Origin: DASQUK01 sp046726215
GTDB taxonomy: Bacteria; Actinomycetota; Acidimicrobiia; Acidimicrobiales; VFJN01
Length of the DNA stretch: 64,000 nt
Assembly: GCA_046726215.1 (NCBI GenBank)
Contig: JBKPAA010000059.1
Span: 13,940 to 77,939 of the forward strand
Direction: 5' to 3'
The notes under the pieces are model-generated. The model made no database searches and had not been told where the DNA came from. It saw only the letters and a list, made by a program, of their open reading frames with translations. Below are positions 41,959 to 50,197 of this stretch, piece after piece (the stretch's first letter is position 1; each line of letters opens with the position of its first letter). The translations under genes and the position numbers were made by a program.

Positions 41959-42465
41959 ATGGCGGGTGAGGACGCCCGCGCCGTCGTCCCCGAGGGGCTC
42001 GACGGCGCCGGGTTGCGGGTCGGGGTCGTGCGGGCCCGCTGGAACGCGGCGATCGTCGAGCGTCTGGTCGGCGGCGTCCGCCGGGGCTTGGCGCGGGCGG
42101 GGGTGGCGGACGACGCGGTGGTGGAGGTCTCGGTGCCGGGTTCGTTCGAGGTCCCGTTCGGCGCCAAGGTGCTGGCGGAGTCCGGTGAGGTGGACGCGGT
42201 GGTGTGCGTCGGCGCCGTGATCCGGGGCGAGACCACGCACTACGACCTGGTGGCGGGGGAGTGCGCCCGCGGCATCCAGGGCGTGCAGCTGGCGACCGGG
42301 GTCCCGGTGGCGTTCGGCGTGCTCACGACCGAGGACGAGGCGCAGGCGCTGGCCCGTTCCCAAGGGCCGGGTGGGCACAACGTCGGCGAGGAGGCGGCCC
42401 TGGTCGCGGTCGAGATGGCGCTGCACGTCCGTCGCTTCCGCCGGGTGGGGTCCCCGCTGAGCTGA
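41959..42465 (+). CDS. ribH: Lumazine synthase
   Basis: Condenses the two precursors into 6,7-dimethyl-8-ribityllumazine; forms 60-mers or pentamers in relatives. 168 residues with VGVVRARWNAAIVERLVGG, VSVPGSFEVPFGAKVLAE, GAVIRGETTHYDLVAGE and VPVAFGVLTTEDEAQALARS. Completes ribD-E-BA-H. In many actinobacteria hisE follows ribH; here hisG follows directly. Confidence 0.96.
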   Translation: MAGEDARAVVPEGLDGAGLRVGVVRARWNAAIVERLVGGVRRGLARAGVADDAVVEVSVPGSFEVPFGAKVLAESGEVDAVVCVGAVIRGETTHYDLVAGECARGIQGVQLATGVPVAFGVLTTEDEAQALARSQGPGGHNVGEEAALVAVEMALHVRRFRRVGSPLS

Positions 42466-42500
42466 CGCCTTGACGTTGCCGCCGGACGTCGGCGACCGCC

Positions 42501-42506
42501 TACCCT
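42501..42506 (+). promoter_or_regulatory. Putative -10 box of hisG
   Basis: TACCCT with 7 bases between it and the hisG GTG at 42514. Leaderless spacing, separating hisG transcription from the rib genes. Confidence 0.5.
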
Positions 42507-42513
42507 CCACATC

Positions 42514-43389
42514 GTGCTCAAGCTCGTGCTCCCCAAGGGCTCGCTGGAGAGGGCCACGCTCGCCCTGTTCGAGGCCGCCGACCTCACCGTCAGGCGGTCG
42601 TCCCAGGTGGAGTACAAGGCGTCGATCGCGGATCCCCGAATCGACGAGGTGCGCATCCTGCGGCCCCAGGAGATCCCCCGGTACGTGGCCGACGGGCTCT
42701 TCGACCTCGGGATCGCCGGGCGGGACTGGGTCGAGGAGACCGAGAGCGACGTCGTGGTCCTGGGCGAGCTCGAGTACTCGAAGGCCTCCTCGAACCCGTT
42801 CCGGATCGTCGTGGCCGTGGCGGATGACGCCCCGTGGGACAAGGTCGAGGACCTGCCCGACGGCGTGAAGGTGTCGACGGAATACCCCGCCCTCACGCGG
42901 CGGTTCCTCGCCGAGCGGGGCGTGCGTGCCGACGTCCGCCTTTCCTACGGCGCCACCGAGGCGAAGGTGCCCGACATCGTCGACTGCGTGGTCGACGGCA
43001 CCGAGACCGGCCGGGCGCTTCGCGCGGCCAACCTCAGGGTGATCGGCGAGGTGATGCCCAGCTTCACGGCCCTGATCGCCAACCCGGCCTCCCACGACGA
43101 CCCGGCCAAGCGGCAGGCGATGCTCCAGCTCAAGGTCCTACTCGACGGTGTGCTGGAGGCACGCGGCAAGGTGCTGGTGAAGCTCAACGTCGGCGCCGAC
43201 CGCCTCGCCGACGTCATCCGGCTGGTGCCGTCGATGAAGGCGCCGACGGTGGCGGAGCTGTTCGGCCAGGGTGGCTATGCCGTCGAGACGGTGGTGGCCA
43301 AGTCCGAGATCAACACGCTCATCCCCGCCCTCAAGGACGCCGGCGCCACCGACATCATCGAGCTGCCGCTGGCCAAGATCGTCCACTGA
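42514..43389 (+). CDS. hisG: ATP phosphoribosyltransferase, long form
   Basis: First histidine step, ATP plus PRPP to phosphoribosyl-ATP. 291 residues: the long form with its own regulatory domain, so no HisZ is needed. LKLVLPKGSLERATLALFEAA, DLGIAGRDWVEE, the PRPP site DCVVDGTETGRALR, and the C-terminal ACT-like histidine-sensing domain (NVGADRLADVIRLVPSMKAPTVAEL). No other his gene is in the window. Confidence 0.95.
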   Translation: MLKLVLPKGSLERATLALFEAADLTVRRSSQVEYKASIADPRIDEVRILRPQEIPRYVADGLFDLGIAGRDWVEETESDVVVLGELEYSKASSNPFRIVVAVADDAPWDKVEDLPDGVKVSTEYPALTRRFLAERGVRADVRLSYGATEAKVPDIVDCVVDGTETGRALRAANLRVIGEVMPSFTALIANPASHDDPAKRQAMLQLKVLLDGVLEARGKVLVKLNVGADRLADVIRLVPSMKAPTVAELFGQGGYAVETVVAKSEINTLIPALKDAGATDIIELPLAKIVH

Positions 43390-43401
43390 CGGCGTCCGCC
43401 G

Positions 43402-43617
43402 ATGGCCGCCTTCGAATCCGGCACCGGTGTGGTCGAGAAGTTCGACGAGCAGCGCGGCCTGGGCACGATCGTGGCCGACGATGGCGCGGCGCTGCCGTTC
43501 CACTGCACGGCGATCGCCGACGGCAGCCGGACGGTCGAGGTCGGCCGCAGGGTGCAGTTCAGCGTGGTGCCCGGCCTCTTGGGCCGCTGGGAGGCGGCGC
43601 GGATCGAGAAGCTTTAG
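43402..43617 (+). CDS. Cold-shock-like RNA-binding protein
   Basis: 71-residue OB-fold protein related to CspA. The first strand GTGVVEKFDEQRGLGTIVADDG resembles the CSD start, but the RNP1 Gly-Phe-Gly-Phe-Ile is replaced by LGTI and RNP2 by LPFHCTAI, so RNA binding is probably altered. VEVGRRVQFSVVPG matches the third strand. Ends 4 bases into the convergent DUF1844 gene. Confidence 0.8.
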   Translation: MAAFESGTGVVEKFDEQRGLGTIVADDGAALPFHCTAIADGSRTVEVGRRVQFSVVPGLLGRWEAARIEKL

Positions 43618-44066
43618 GGGGTGGGCGTCGTTTCGGCGGCCCCGCCGGCTGTGCGCGACACCTCGACGAACGCCAGCTGGATCTGGTTGAGCGCCTGCCG
43701 CAGCGGCGCCTCGGCGTCGCCCAGACGCGATCCCAGGCCGTTCACGACGGCGGCGAAGGCATCGATGGCGACGCGGGCGTCGTCGAGCTTGGGTTGGGGC
43801 TGCGACAGGTGCAGCGCGGCCAGCTCGTAGAACTGGAGGGCCTGCTGGCCGACGACCGAGCCGGCGGGGGCATCGAGGAGCTGTCGCCGGGCGGAGTCGA
43901 CCTGGCGCGCGTACTCCTCGGCTTGGGCCCGCTCCTCGGGCGAGAGGTCGTCGAGCGACGTCGGACCGGCGGACGGTGGCGCGGTGGTCGGGGGGGCCGC
44001 GTCGTCGGGCGCAGGGCGCTCCGGGCGGCCAACGGGATGCTCACCGGAAGGCGTCCATAGGCTCAT
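43614..44066 (-). CDS. DUF1844 protein
   Basis: 150 residues, a short Pro/Ala-rich N-terminus then the DUF1844 helical domain (VVGQQALQFYELAALHLSQPQPKL, DDARVAIDAFAAVVNGLG and LRQALNQIQLAFVEVS). This gene lies divergent from infC in many actinobacteria, as here. The function is unknown. A shortened form of repeat family C (GTGAGCGAGCCTAAGCGAGC, reverse strand) lies just upstream of its ATG. Confidence 0.85.
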   Translation of the reverse strand: MSLWTPSGEHPVGRPERPAPDDAAPPTTAPPSAGPTSLDDLSPEERAQAEEYARQVDSARRQLLDAPAGSVVGQQALQFYELAALHLSQPQPKLDDARVAIDAFAAVVNGLGSRLGDAEAPLRQALNQIQLAFVEVSRTAGGAAETTPTP

Positions 44067-44124
44067 GGGTCTGCTCGCTTAGGCTCGCTCACGGATATGC
44101 GACCGTTCTCCTGCGTGACGTGTG

Positions 44125-44395
44125 TGGACAGGTGCTTCCTCGCTGGTACCCTACGCCGGACAACTTCATGGGAAGTGGGTCCTCGGGCACGATCTCGGTC
44201 TGCCACCGAGGTTCCCCACCCGGCCACCGGCCCCAGCGGGGCTTGTGCGTCCGGGTCGATCGGTCGCAGCGGGCTGTGCCCGTCGCGGACGTCGGCTTCC
44301 CGGCGTCCGTGTCGTCGTTTTGGGGCACGGATGTGGCGAATCCCCGAAAACACATGCGACGGAGGTGTCTGCGCATCGATGAGGAGTGAGCGGCG
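44125..44395 (+). promoter_or_regulatory. infC promoter and long leader
   Basis: This 329-base gap between DUF1844 and infC (44067-44395) holds a candidate sigma-A promoter: TGGACA (44125-44130), a 16-base spacer and TACCCT (44147-44152). That gives an infC leader of about 240 bases. The leader contains inverted stretches (CCTCGG/CCGAGG near 44180 and 44208; CCCCAGCGGGG near 44232) and ends in GAGGAG (44381-44386). Leaders of infC-rpmI-rplT operons are often bound by ribosomal protein L20; I cannot show that here. Confidence 0.55.
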
Positions 44396-45106
44396 ATAGC
44401 TACGCCGACCAACAACGAACCCCGGATCAACGACCGCATCCGCGCCCGCGAGGTGCGATTGGTGGGTCCGGACGGTCAGCAGATCGGCATTGTTCCCTTG
44501 CCCGAGGCCCTGACCATCGCCCGGGACGCCGATCTCGACTTGGTCGAGGTCGCAGCCCAGGCGAACCCGCCCGTCTGCCGGATCATGGATTACGGCAAGT
44601 ACAAGTACGAGGCGGCGCAGAAGGCCAAGGAATCCCGGCGCAAGGCGAGCAACGTCTCCATCAAGGAGATGAAGTACCGACCGAAGATCTCCAAGGGCGA
44701 TTTCAACACCAAGACCCGCAAGGTCGAGCGGTTCCTGCAGGATGGGCACAAGGTCAAGGTGACCTTGACGTTCCGGGGGCGGGAGATGCACCACCCCGAG
44801 CTCGGGCGCCGCATCCTCGACGAGGTCGTCGAGGCCGTGCAGGATTTGGCCAGGGTAGAGATCTTCCCGAGGGTCGACGGACGCAACATGACGATGGTGC
44901 TGGCGCCCGATCGCAAGGCCCAAGCGGCACGCGAGCGGGGAGCCAGGCGCCAAGCCGTGCAAGCCGCCGAAACGCCAGCCAACAGCACCAACAGCACACC
45001 GACGACCAACAGCACGGGCAGTGCCAGCAGCACCGACGGGCAGGCGGCCTCCGCCGCCACGCCGGCCCAGAGGATGAGTGCAGCACCGCCTGAGCGTGGT
45101 CGCTAG
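44396..45106 (+). CDS. infC: Translation initiation factor IF-3 with AUA start
   Basis: Binds the 30S subunit and checks start codons. N-terminal domain NNEPRINDRIRAREVRLVGP and IARDADLDLVEVAAQANPPVC, linker RIMDYGKYKYEAAQKAKESRRK, C-terminal domain KEMKYRPKISKGDFNTKTRKVERFL (given in part) and VEIFPRVDGRNMTMVLAP. The tail is Asn/Ser/Thr-rich. The first standard start (GTG 44453) would remove conserved NDRIR; the frame opens only at 44390 and holds ATA at 44396, 9 bases after GAGGAG. AUU/AUC/AUA starts are known for infC and underlie its self-control, so I place the start there (236 residues). Confidence 0.92.
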   Translation: MATPTNNEPRINDRIRAREVRLVGPDGQQIGIVPLPEALTIARDADLDLVEVAAQANPPVCRIMDYGKYKYEAAQKAKESRRKASNVSIKEMKYRPKISKGDFNTKTRKVERFLQDGHKVKVTLTFRGREMHHPELGRRILDEVVEAVQDLARVEIFPRVDGRNMTMVLAPDRKAQAARERGARRQAVQAAETPANSTNSTPTTNSTGSASSTDGQAASAATPAQRMSAAPPERGR

Positions 45107-45186
45107 ACGACCGACAGCAGCTGACGACCCGCCGAGTGTGAGCCACGACTGGGCTCTGGCTCGCGCCCGACACCAGAGGTTCCCCC

Positions 45187-45381
45187 ATGCCCAAGATGAA
45201 GACCCACCGCGGTGCGGCCAAGAGATTCAGGATCACCGGCACCGGCAAGATCCGGCGCCGCCAGGCCAACCTCAACCACATGCTCGGGAAGAAGCCGTCG
45301 TCGCGCAAGCGGCGGCTGGCGCGGCCCGAGACCCTGCACCCGGGTGATGAGGCGCGAATGAAGCGCATGCTGGGGCGCTGA
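45187..45381 (+). CDS. rpmI: 50S ribosomal protein L35
   Basis: 64-residue basic ribosomal protein: PKMKTHRGAAKRFRITGTGKI, then RRRQANLNHMLGKKPSSRKRRL and the ending GDEARMKRMLGR. ATG with AGAGG about 9 bases upstream; sits between infC and rplT as in most bacteria. The 80-base gap after infC holds nothing I recognise. Confidence 0.97.
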   Translation: MPKMKTHRGAAKRFRITGTGKIRRRQANLNHMLGKKPSSRKRRLARPETLHPGDEARMKRMLGR

Positions 45382-45425
45382 CCCGGCGCCCTCGCCCATC
45401 CCCTGATCGACGAAAGGAGCTCCCC

Positions 45426-45806
45426 ATGGCCCGGGTGAAGCGATCCGTCCACAGCAAGAAGAAGCGCCGCGCCACGCTCGAGCGGGCCAAGGGCTACTAC
45501 GGCAACAAGAGCCGGTCCTACCGCGCCGCCAACGAGCAGGTGATGCACAGCCTGCAGTACGCCTTCCGTGACCGCCGTGCCCGAAAGGGCGACTTCCGCA
45601 GGCTCTGGATCCAGCGCATCAACGCCGCCTGCCGCCAGAACGGCACCACGTACAGCCGATTCGTCGCCGGGCTGCGACTCTCCGGCATCGAGGTGGACCG
45701 CAAGGTGCTTGCCGACCTCGCCGTCACCGATCCCGCCGCCTTCAGTGCGCTGGCCACCACCGCCGGCAAGGCGCTCGACAACGGAGCGGAACACGCCTCG
45801 ACCTGA
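45426..45806 (+). CDS. rplT: 50S ribosomal protein L20
   Basis: 126 residues: MARVKRSVHSKKKRRATLERA, KGYYGNKSRSYRAANEQVMH, AFRDRRARKGDFRRLWIQRI and NAACRQNGTTYSRFVAGLR. Strong AAGGAG ribosome binding site 6 bases before the ATG. L20 also represses its own operon in other bacteria. Confidence 0.97.
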   Translation: MARVKRSVHSKKKRRATLERAKGYYGNKSRSYRAANEQVMHSLQYAFRDRRARKGDFRRLWIQRINAACRQNGTTYSRFVAGLRLSGIEVDRKVLADLAVTDPAAFSALATTAGKALDNGAEHAST

Positions 45807-45819
45807 GGCCGTCCGCCAG

Positions 45820-46680
45820 GTGCCCGATCACGTCTCGATCCGGCATCCGACCATCAAGCGGCTGCGGCGCCTCTCGGGGCGCCGCAGTGTGCGTTCCGCG
45901 GAGAGCGCGTTCGTGATCGACGGCCCCACGCTGCTCGGCGACGCGATCGATGCGGGGGTGCCGTTGGAGCAGGTCGTGGCGGAGCCCGACTGCCCGGCGG
46001 ACCTGCTGGCCCGCGCCGCTGCGGCCGGCGCGGTGGTCCGGTCAGTGGACCACGGGGTGCTGGCGCGGGTCACCGACACGGCCACGCCCCAACCGGTGGC
46101 CGCCATCGGGCGGTTCACCGAGGTATCCGGAAGATCCGCCGCCTCGGCCGCAGGGCCTTTGGCGCTCGTGCTGGTGGGCGTCGGCGATCCGGGCAACGCC
46201 GGCACGCTGCTGCGCTCGGCCGAGGCGGCCGGCGCCGGGGCGGTGATGTTCTGTGACGGGTCAGTCGATCCCTACAGCCCGAAATGCGTGCGGGCGTCGG
46301 CCGGGTCCGTGTTCCGCGTCGCAGTGACCCGCTCGGCGGACGCCGGTGACGCGCTGCGGTGCCTCGCGTCGGCCGGGCTCACCACGGTGGCGATGGCGGC
46401 GCACGGCGCGCAGCCCTACGACGAGGTCGACCTGACCGGCCCCTTGGCGCTGGTGCTCGGCAGCGAGGCCCACGGATTGCCCGAGCCCGTGGCGGCGCAG
46501 GTGCTGCGGGCGGTCAGCATCCCCATGGCCGGGCGTACCGATTCGCTCAATGTCGGGATGGCGGGCACGATCGTCTGCTTCGAGTCGTCGCGCCAGCGCC
46601 GGCAACGCGATCGGGCCCCCGAGCAGGGCAATCGACTGGACGCGACGCGGCCGGAGGGGGCAGGGTGCACCGAACCATGA
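45820..46680 (+). CDS. TrmH-family rRNA methyltransferase
   Basis: 286-residue 2'-O-ribose methyltransferase (SPOUT), the usual gene between rplT and pheS in actinobacteria. N-terminal L30e-like substrate-binding domain (HPTIKRLRRLSGRRSVR, AFVIDGPTLLGDAIDAG), knot motifs VLVGVGDPGNAGTLLRSAEAAG, LALVLGSEAHGLPEPVAAQ and VSIPMAGRTDSLNVGMAGTI. GTG 45820 matches the family start. The C-terminal tail (after FESSRQR) is basic and variable. Overlaps pheS by 4 bases. Confidence 0.93.
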   Translation: MPDHVSIRHPTIKRLRRLSGRRSVRSAESAFVIDGPTLLGDAIDAGVPLEQVVAEPDCPADLLARAAAAGAVVRSVDHGVLARVTDTATPQPVAAIGRFTEVSGRSAASAAGPLALVLVGVGDPGNAGTLLRSAEAAGAGAVMFCDGSVDPYSPKCVRASAGSVFRVAVTRSADAGDALRCLASAGLTTVAMAAHGAQPYDEVDLTGPLALVLGSEAHGLPEPVAAQVLRAVSIPMAGRTDSLNVGMAGTIVCFESSRQRRQRDRAPEQGNRLDATRPEGAGCTEP

Positions 46681-47699
46681 CCGAAGACCCGACCGGCGAC
46701 GCCGCCCGCGAGATCCAGCGCATCGAGGACGAGGCCCGCGCGCGCATCAACGCGGCCACGACGGCCGACGAGCTGCGCTCGGTCGAGATCGAGGCGGTCG
46801 GCCGCCGCTCGGCGCTGGCCGGCCTGCGCCAGCGCCTGGGGGCGCTCGAACCCGACGACCGGCGCACGGTTGGAAGGGTGCTCAACGCCGCCATGCAGGC
46901 GCTGGGAGCCGCCGTCGAGGAGCGACGGGCCGTGCTCGCCGCCTCCGAGCGCACCGAACGGCTGCTGGCGGAGCGGCTGGACCTGACCGAGGTGATGGGC
47001 GGGCACCCGGCCGGCCACCTGCACCTGGTGACGCAGGCCATCGAGGAGCTCGAGGACGTCTTCGTGGGCATGGGGTTCACGGTCGCCGAGGGTCCCGAGG
47101 TGGAGACGGACTGGAACAACTTCGGTGCGCTCAACTTCCCGGAGGGCCATCCCGCTCGCGACATGTACGACACGCTGTACGTGAACTACGCAGAACCGGG
47201 GACCACGCTGCTGCGCACCCACACGTCCCCGGTGCAGGTGCGCGTCATGACCGGCACGCCACCGCCGTACTACACGGTCATGCCCGGGCGGGTGTTCCGG
47301 TCCGACACGGCCGATGCCACCCACATGCCGGTGTTCCATCAGATCGAGGGGCTCGTGGTGGACCGCGGCATCACGTTCGCCGACCTGGCGGGCACGATCG
47401 ACGCATTCACCAAGGCCTACTTCGGCGGCGACTTCACCTCCCGCCTGCGCCCGTCGTACTTCCCGTTCACCGAACCGTCCGCCGAGTTCGACATCCAGCG
47501 CCCCGACGGCACGTGGCTCGAGCTGGGTGGCAGCGGCATGGTGCACCCCAATGTGCTGCGCAACTGTGGCATCGATCCCGACGAGTGGCAGGGTTTCGCC
47601 TTCGGGTTCGGCATCGACCGCCTGGTGGCGGCGCGCCACGGGGTCGACGACCTGCGCGACCTGTTCACCAACGACATCCGCTTCCTGACTCAATTTTGA
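46677..47699 (+). CDS. pheS: Phenylalanyl-tRNA synthetase alpha chain
   Basis: Catalytic subunit of the alpha2-beta2 PheRS. N-terminal coiled coil (residues 1-90), then class II core: HPLTQ-like HLVTQAIEELEDVFVGMGF, EVETDWNNFGALNFPEGHPARD, motif 2 LLRTHTSPVQVR, YRVFRSDTADATHMPVFHQIEG (in part), FPFTEPSAEFDI and motif 3 GFAFGFGIDRLVAARHG. 340 residues. Overlaps the methyltransferase gene. Confidence 0.97.
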   Translation: MTEDPTGDAAREIQRIEDEARARINAATTADELRSVEIEAVGRRSALAGLRQRLGALEPDDRRTVGRVLNAAMQALGAAVEERRAVLAASERTERLLAERLDLTEVMGGHPAGHLHLVTQAIEELEDVFVGMGFTVAEGPEVETDWNNFGALNFPEGHPARDMYDTLYVNYAEPGTTLLRTHTSPVQVRVMTGTPPPYYTVMPGRVFRSDTADATHMPVFHQIEGLVVDRGITFADLAGTIDAFTKAYFGGDFTSRLRPSYFPFTEPSAEFDIQRPDGTWLELGGSGMVHPNVLRNCGIDPDEWQGFAFGFGIDRLVAARHGVDDLRDLFTNDIRFLTQF

Positions 47700-47732
47700 C
47701 CGTCGGGGCGGTGTGACTCTCCGGGAACACCC

Positions 47733-50141
47733 ATGAAGGTCCTTCTCTCCTGGCTCCAAGACTTCGCGCCAATCGCGGGTGATCCCGTCGAGCTCGGCGA
47801 GCAGCTCAGCGACCTCGGCATGGCCGTAGAGCGCCTCGACCGGCTGGGCGACGGTCTCGACGGCATCGTCGTCGCGGAGGTGCTGGCGACCCGCTCACAC
47901 CCCAACGCCGACAAGATCCAGCTCGTCGACGTCGATGGCGGCGACGGGGAGGCGCTGCAGGTCGTGTGTGGCGCCTTCAACATGCGGCGCGGCGACCTCG
48001 TGCCGCTGGCCACCGTGGGCACGGTCCTGCCCGACGGCCTCGCGATCGGTCGCCGCAAGGTGCGGGGCGAGTGGTCCAAGGGCATGCTGTGCTCGGCGCG
48101 CGAGATCGGGCTGGGCAGCGACCACGCCGGGATCTTCATCCTGCCGCCGGGCATCTCGGCACCGGGCGTCCCCATCGCCGACGCCATGGGCATCGAGCGC
48201 GACGTGCTCTACGACCTCGAGGTCAACCCCAACCGGCCGGACGCGATGTCGGTGGCGGGCGTCGCCCGCGACCTGGCCGCCCGGCTCCGGGTGCCCTTCA
48301 GCCTCCCCAACCCCCAGGTCGACGAGGTGGGGGGCAAGCACGTCGACTCCGTCCGTGTCGACGTGCTCGATCCCGACCTGTGCGGGCGGTTCAGCGCCAG
48401 GGTGTTGCAAGGGGTCACGGTGGGTCCGTCGGACCCCGCCATCGCCCGGCGGCTCACGCTCCTCGGGATGCGGCCCATCAACTCGCTGGTCGACGTGTCC
48501 AACTACGTCATGCTCGAGCTGGGCCAGCCCAGCCACCCCTACGACCTGGCCAAGGTTCGGGGTGGCGGCTTGCGCGTGCGCCGGGCACGGCACGGCGAGG
48601 CGCTGGTGACCCTCGATGACGCCGAGCGCAGGTTCACGGCCGACGACCTGTTGATCTGCGACGGGGAGGACACGCCCGTCGGCATCGCCGGGATCATGGG
48701 CGGGGCCGATACCGAGATCGACGCCACCACCACCGATGTGCTGCTGGAGATGGCCTGGTTCCTGCCCATCGGCATCGCCGCGACGTCGCGCCGGCTGCGG
48801 TTGCGGTCGGAGGCGTCGGCCCGGTTCGAGAAGGGCACCGATCCCGAAGTCATCGAGCTGGCGCACGCCCGATTCGCCGAGCTGTTGGCGCCTGCGGGCG
48901 CCCGCCTCGAGGCCGGGATGGTCGACGTGCGGGGCGAGCTTCCGGGGCGGGAACCGATCCGGGTCCGCACCGATCGACTCAACCGCCTGCTGGGCACCGA
49001 GCTGACGTCCGGCGAGATCAGCGAGCTCCTCACGCCCATCGGGTTCGCCACCGACGCGGCCGGGGGGGCCGCCGGCGAGCCGACGGCCGACCTCGACGTC
49101 ACCGTGCCGCCGTGGCGTTACGACTCGTCCACCGAGATCGACGTCGTGGAGGAGGTGGCGCGCCTCTACGGGTACGCGCGGATCGGGCGGACCATGCCGA
49201 CGTCGGCCCACGCCGGGCGACTGAGCGCCCGCCAGCAGGAGCGGCGGCGCCTGCGGTCCTTGCTGGTGGGCCGGGGACTCTCCGAGGCCATGCCGCTGCC
49301 CTTCCTGGCCCCGGGTGACCTCGAGCGCTGTGCGCTGCCGGGCGACGGCATCGAGATCACGAACCCGCTCGTGAAGGAGGAGTCGATCCTGCGGACGTCG
49401 CTGCTGCCCGGCCTGGTCAAGGCGCTGGCCACCAACGCCGCCCGACGCAACACGGGGGTGGGGCTCTGGGAGATCGGGCACGTCTTCCGCCGCCGTGCGG
49501 GCGAAGCCGACGCCGGGCCGAGCGGGTCCGAAGAACCCCTACCCGACGAGCGCGAGGTGCTGGGCGTGGCGCTCGGCGGTCGCGACGCCGCCGATGCCAT
49601 GCGCGAATGGCGGGCCGTGGCCGAGGTGCTGGGCGTGGCGGGCGTCGAGGTCGTCAACGGCGTCGTGCCGGGCCTCCACCCGACGCGGTCGGGGAGCCTG
49701 ATCGGGCACGCGGCGCAGGTCATCGGCACCGTGGGGGAGATCGACCCCGAGGTGCTCGAGACCCACGGCATCGGCGAGCGGGTCGGGTGGCTCGAGGTCG
49801 ATCTCGATGCTGCGGCGGCAGAGCCGCATCGCGACCGCATCTACCGGCCGGTCAGCATCTATCCGTCGAGTGATGTCGACCTCGCCTTCGAGGTCGACGA
49901 CGCCGTGCCGGCCTCGGCCATCGAGTCGACACTACGGTCGGCGGCGGGCGAGCACCTGGCGGCGCTGCGCCTGTTCGACGTGTATCGGGGACCGGGCATC
50001 GCCGGCGGAAGGCGCAGCCTGGCCTACTCGCTACGGCTCGACGCCCTCGACCACACGCTCACCGACGACGAGGTGGCCGAGATCCGGCGCCGCTGCATCG
50101 ACGCGGTCGAGTCGGCACACCCCGCGACGCTGCGGGGCTGA
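47733..50141 (+). CDS. pheT: Phenylalanyl-tRNA synthetase beta chain
   Basis: 802-residue editing and tRNA-binding subunit. Order of domains: LLSWLQDFAPI start, EMAP-type tRNA-binding domain (VLATRSHPNADKIQLVDVDGG), B3/B4 editing domain (MRPINSLVDVSNYVMLELGQP), B5 DNA-binding-like domain (IRVRTDRLNRLLGTELTSGE), catalytic-like core, and the C-terminal anticodon-binding FDX-ACB domain (YRPVSIYPSSDVDLAFEVDD, ALDHTLTDDEVAEIR). 33 bases after pheS. Confidence 0.96.
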   Translation: MKVLLSWLQDFAPIAGDPVELGEQLSDLGMAVERLDRLGDGLDGIVVAEVLATRSHPNADKIQLVDVDGGDGEALQVVCGAFNMRRGDLVPLATVGTVLPDGLAIGRRKVRGEWSKGMLCSAREIGLGSDHAGIFILPPGISAPGVPIADAMGIERDVLYDLEVNPNRPDAMSVAGVARDLAARLRVPFSLPNPQVDEVGGKHVDSVRVDVLDPDLCGRFSARVLQGVTVGPSDPAIARRLTLLGMRPINSLVDVSNYVMLELGQPSHPYDLAKVRGGGLRVRRARHGEALVTLDDAERRFTADDLLICDGEDTPVGIAGIMGGADTEIDATTTDVLLEMAWFLPIGIAATSRRLRLRSEASARFEKGTDPEVIELAHARFAELLAPAGARLEAGMVDVRGELPGREPIRVRTDRLNRLLGTELTSGEISELLTPIGFATDAAGGAAGEPTADLDVTVPPWRYDSSTEIDVVEEVARLYGYARIGRTMPTSAHAGRLSARQQERRRLRSLLVGRGLSEAMPLPFLAPGDLERCALPGDGIEITNPLVKEESILRTSLLPGLVKALATNAARRNTGVGLWEIGHVFRRRAGEADAGPSGSEEPLPDEREVLGVALGGRDAADAMREWRAVAEVLGVAGVEVVNGVVPGLHPTRSGSLIGHAAQVIGTVGEIDPEVLETHGIGERVGWLEVDLDAAAAEPHRDRIYRPVSIYPSSDVDLAFEVDDAVPASAIESTLRSAAGEHLAALRLFDVYRGPGIAGGRRSLAYSLRLDALDHTLTDDEVAEIRRRCIDAVESAHPATLRG

Positions 50142-50197
50142 CGCCACCTTCCAGCCCGTCAGCGGCGGCCCGAGCGCACTCCGTCCGGGGTCGCGCG

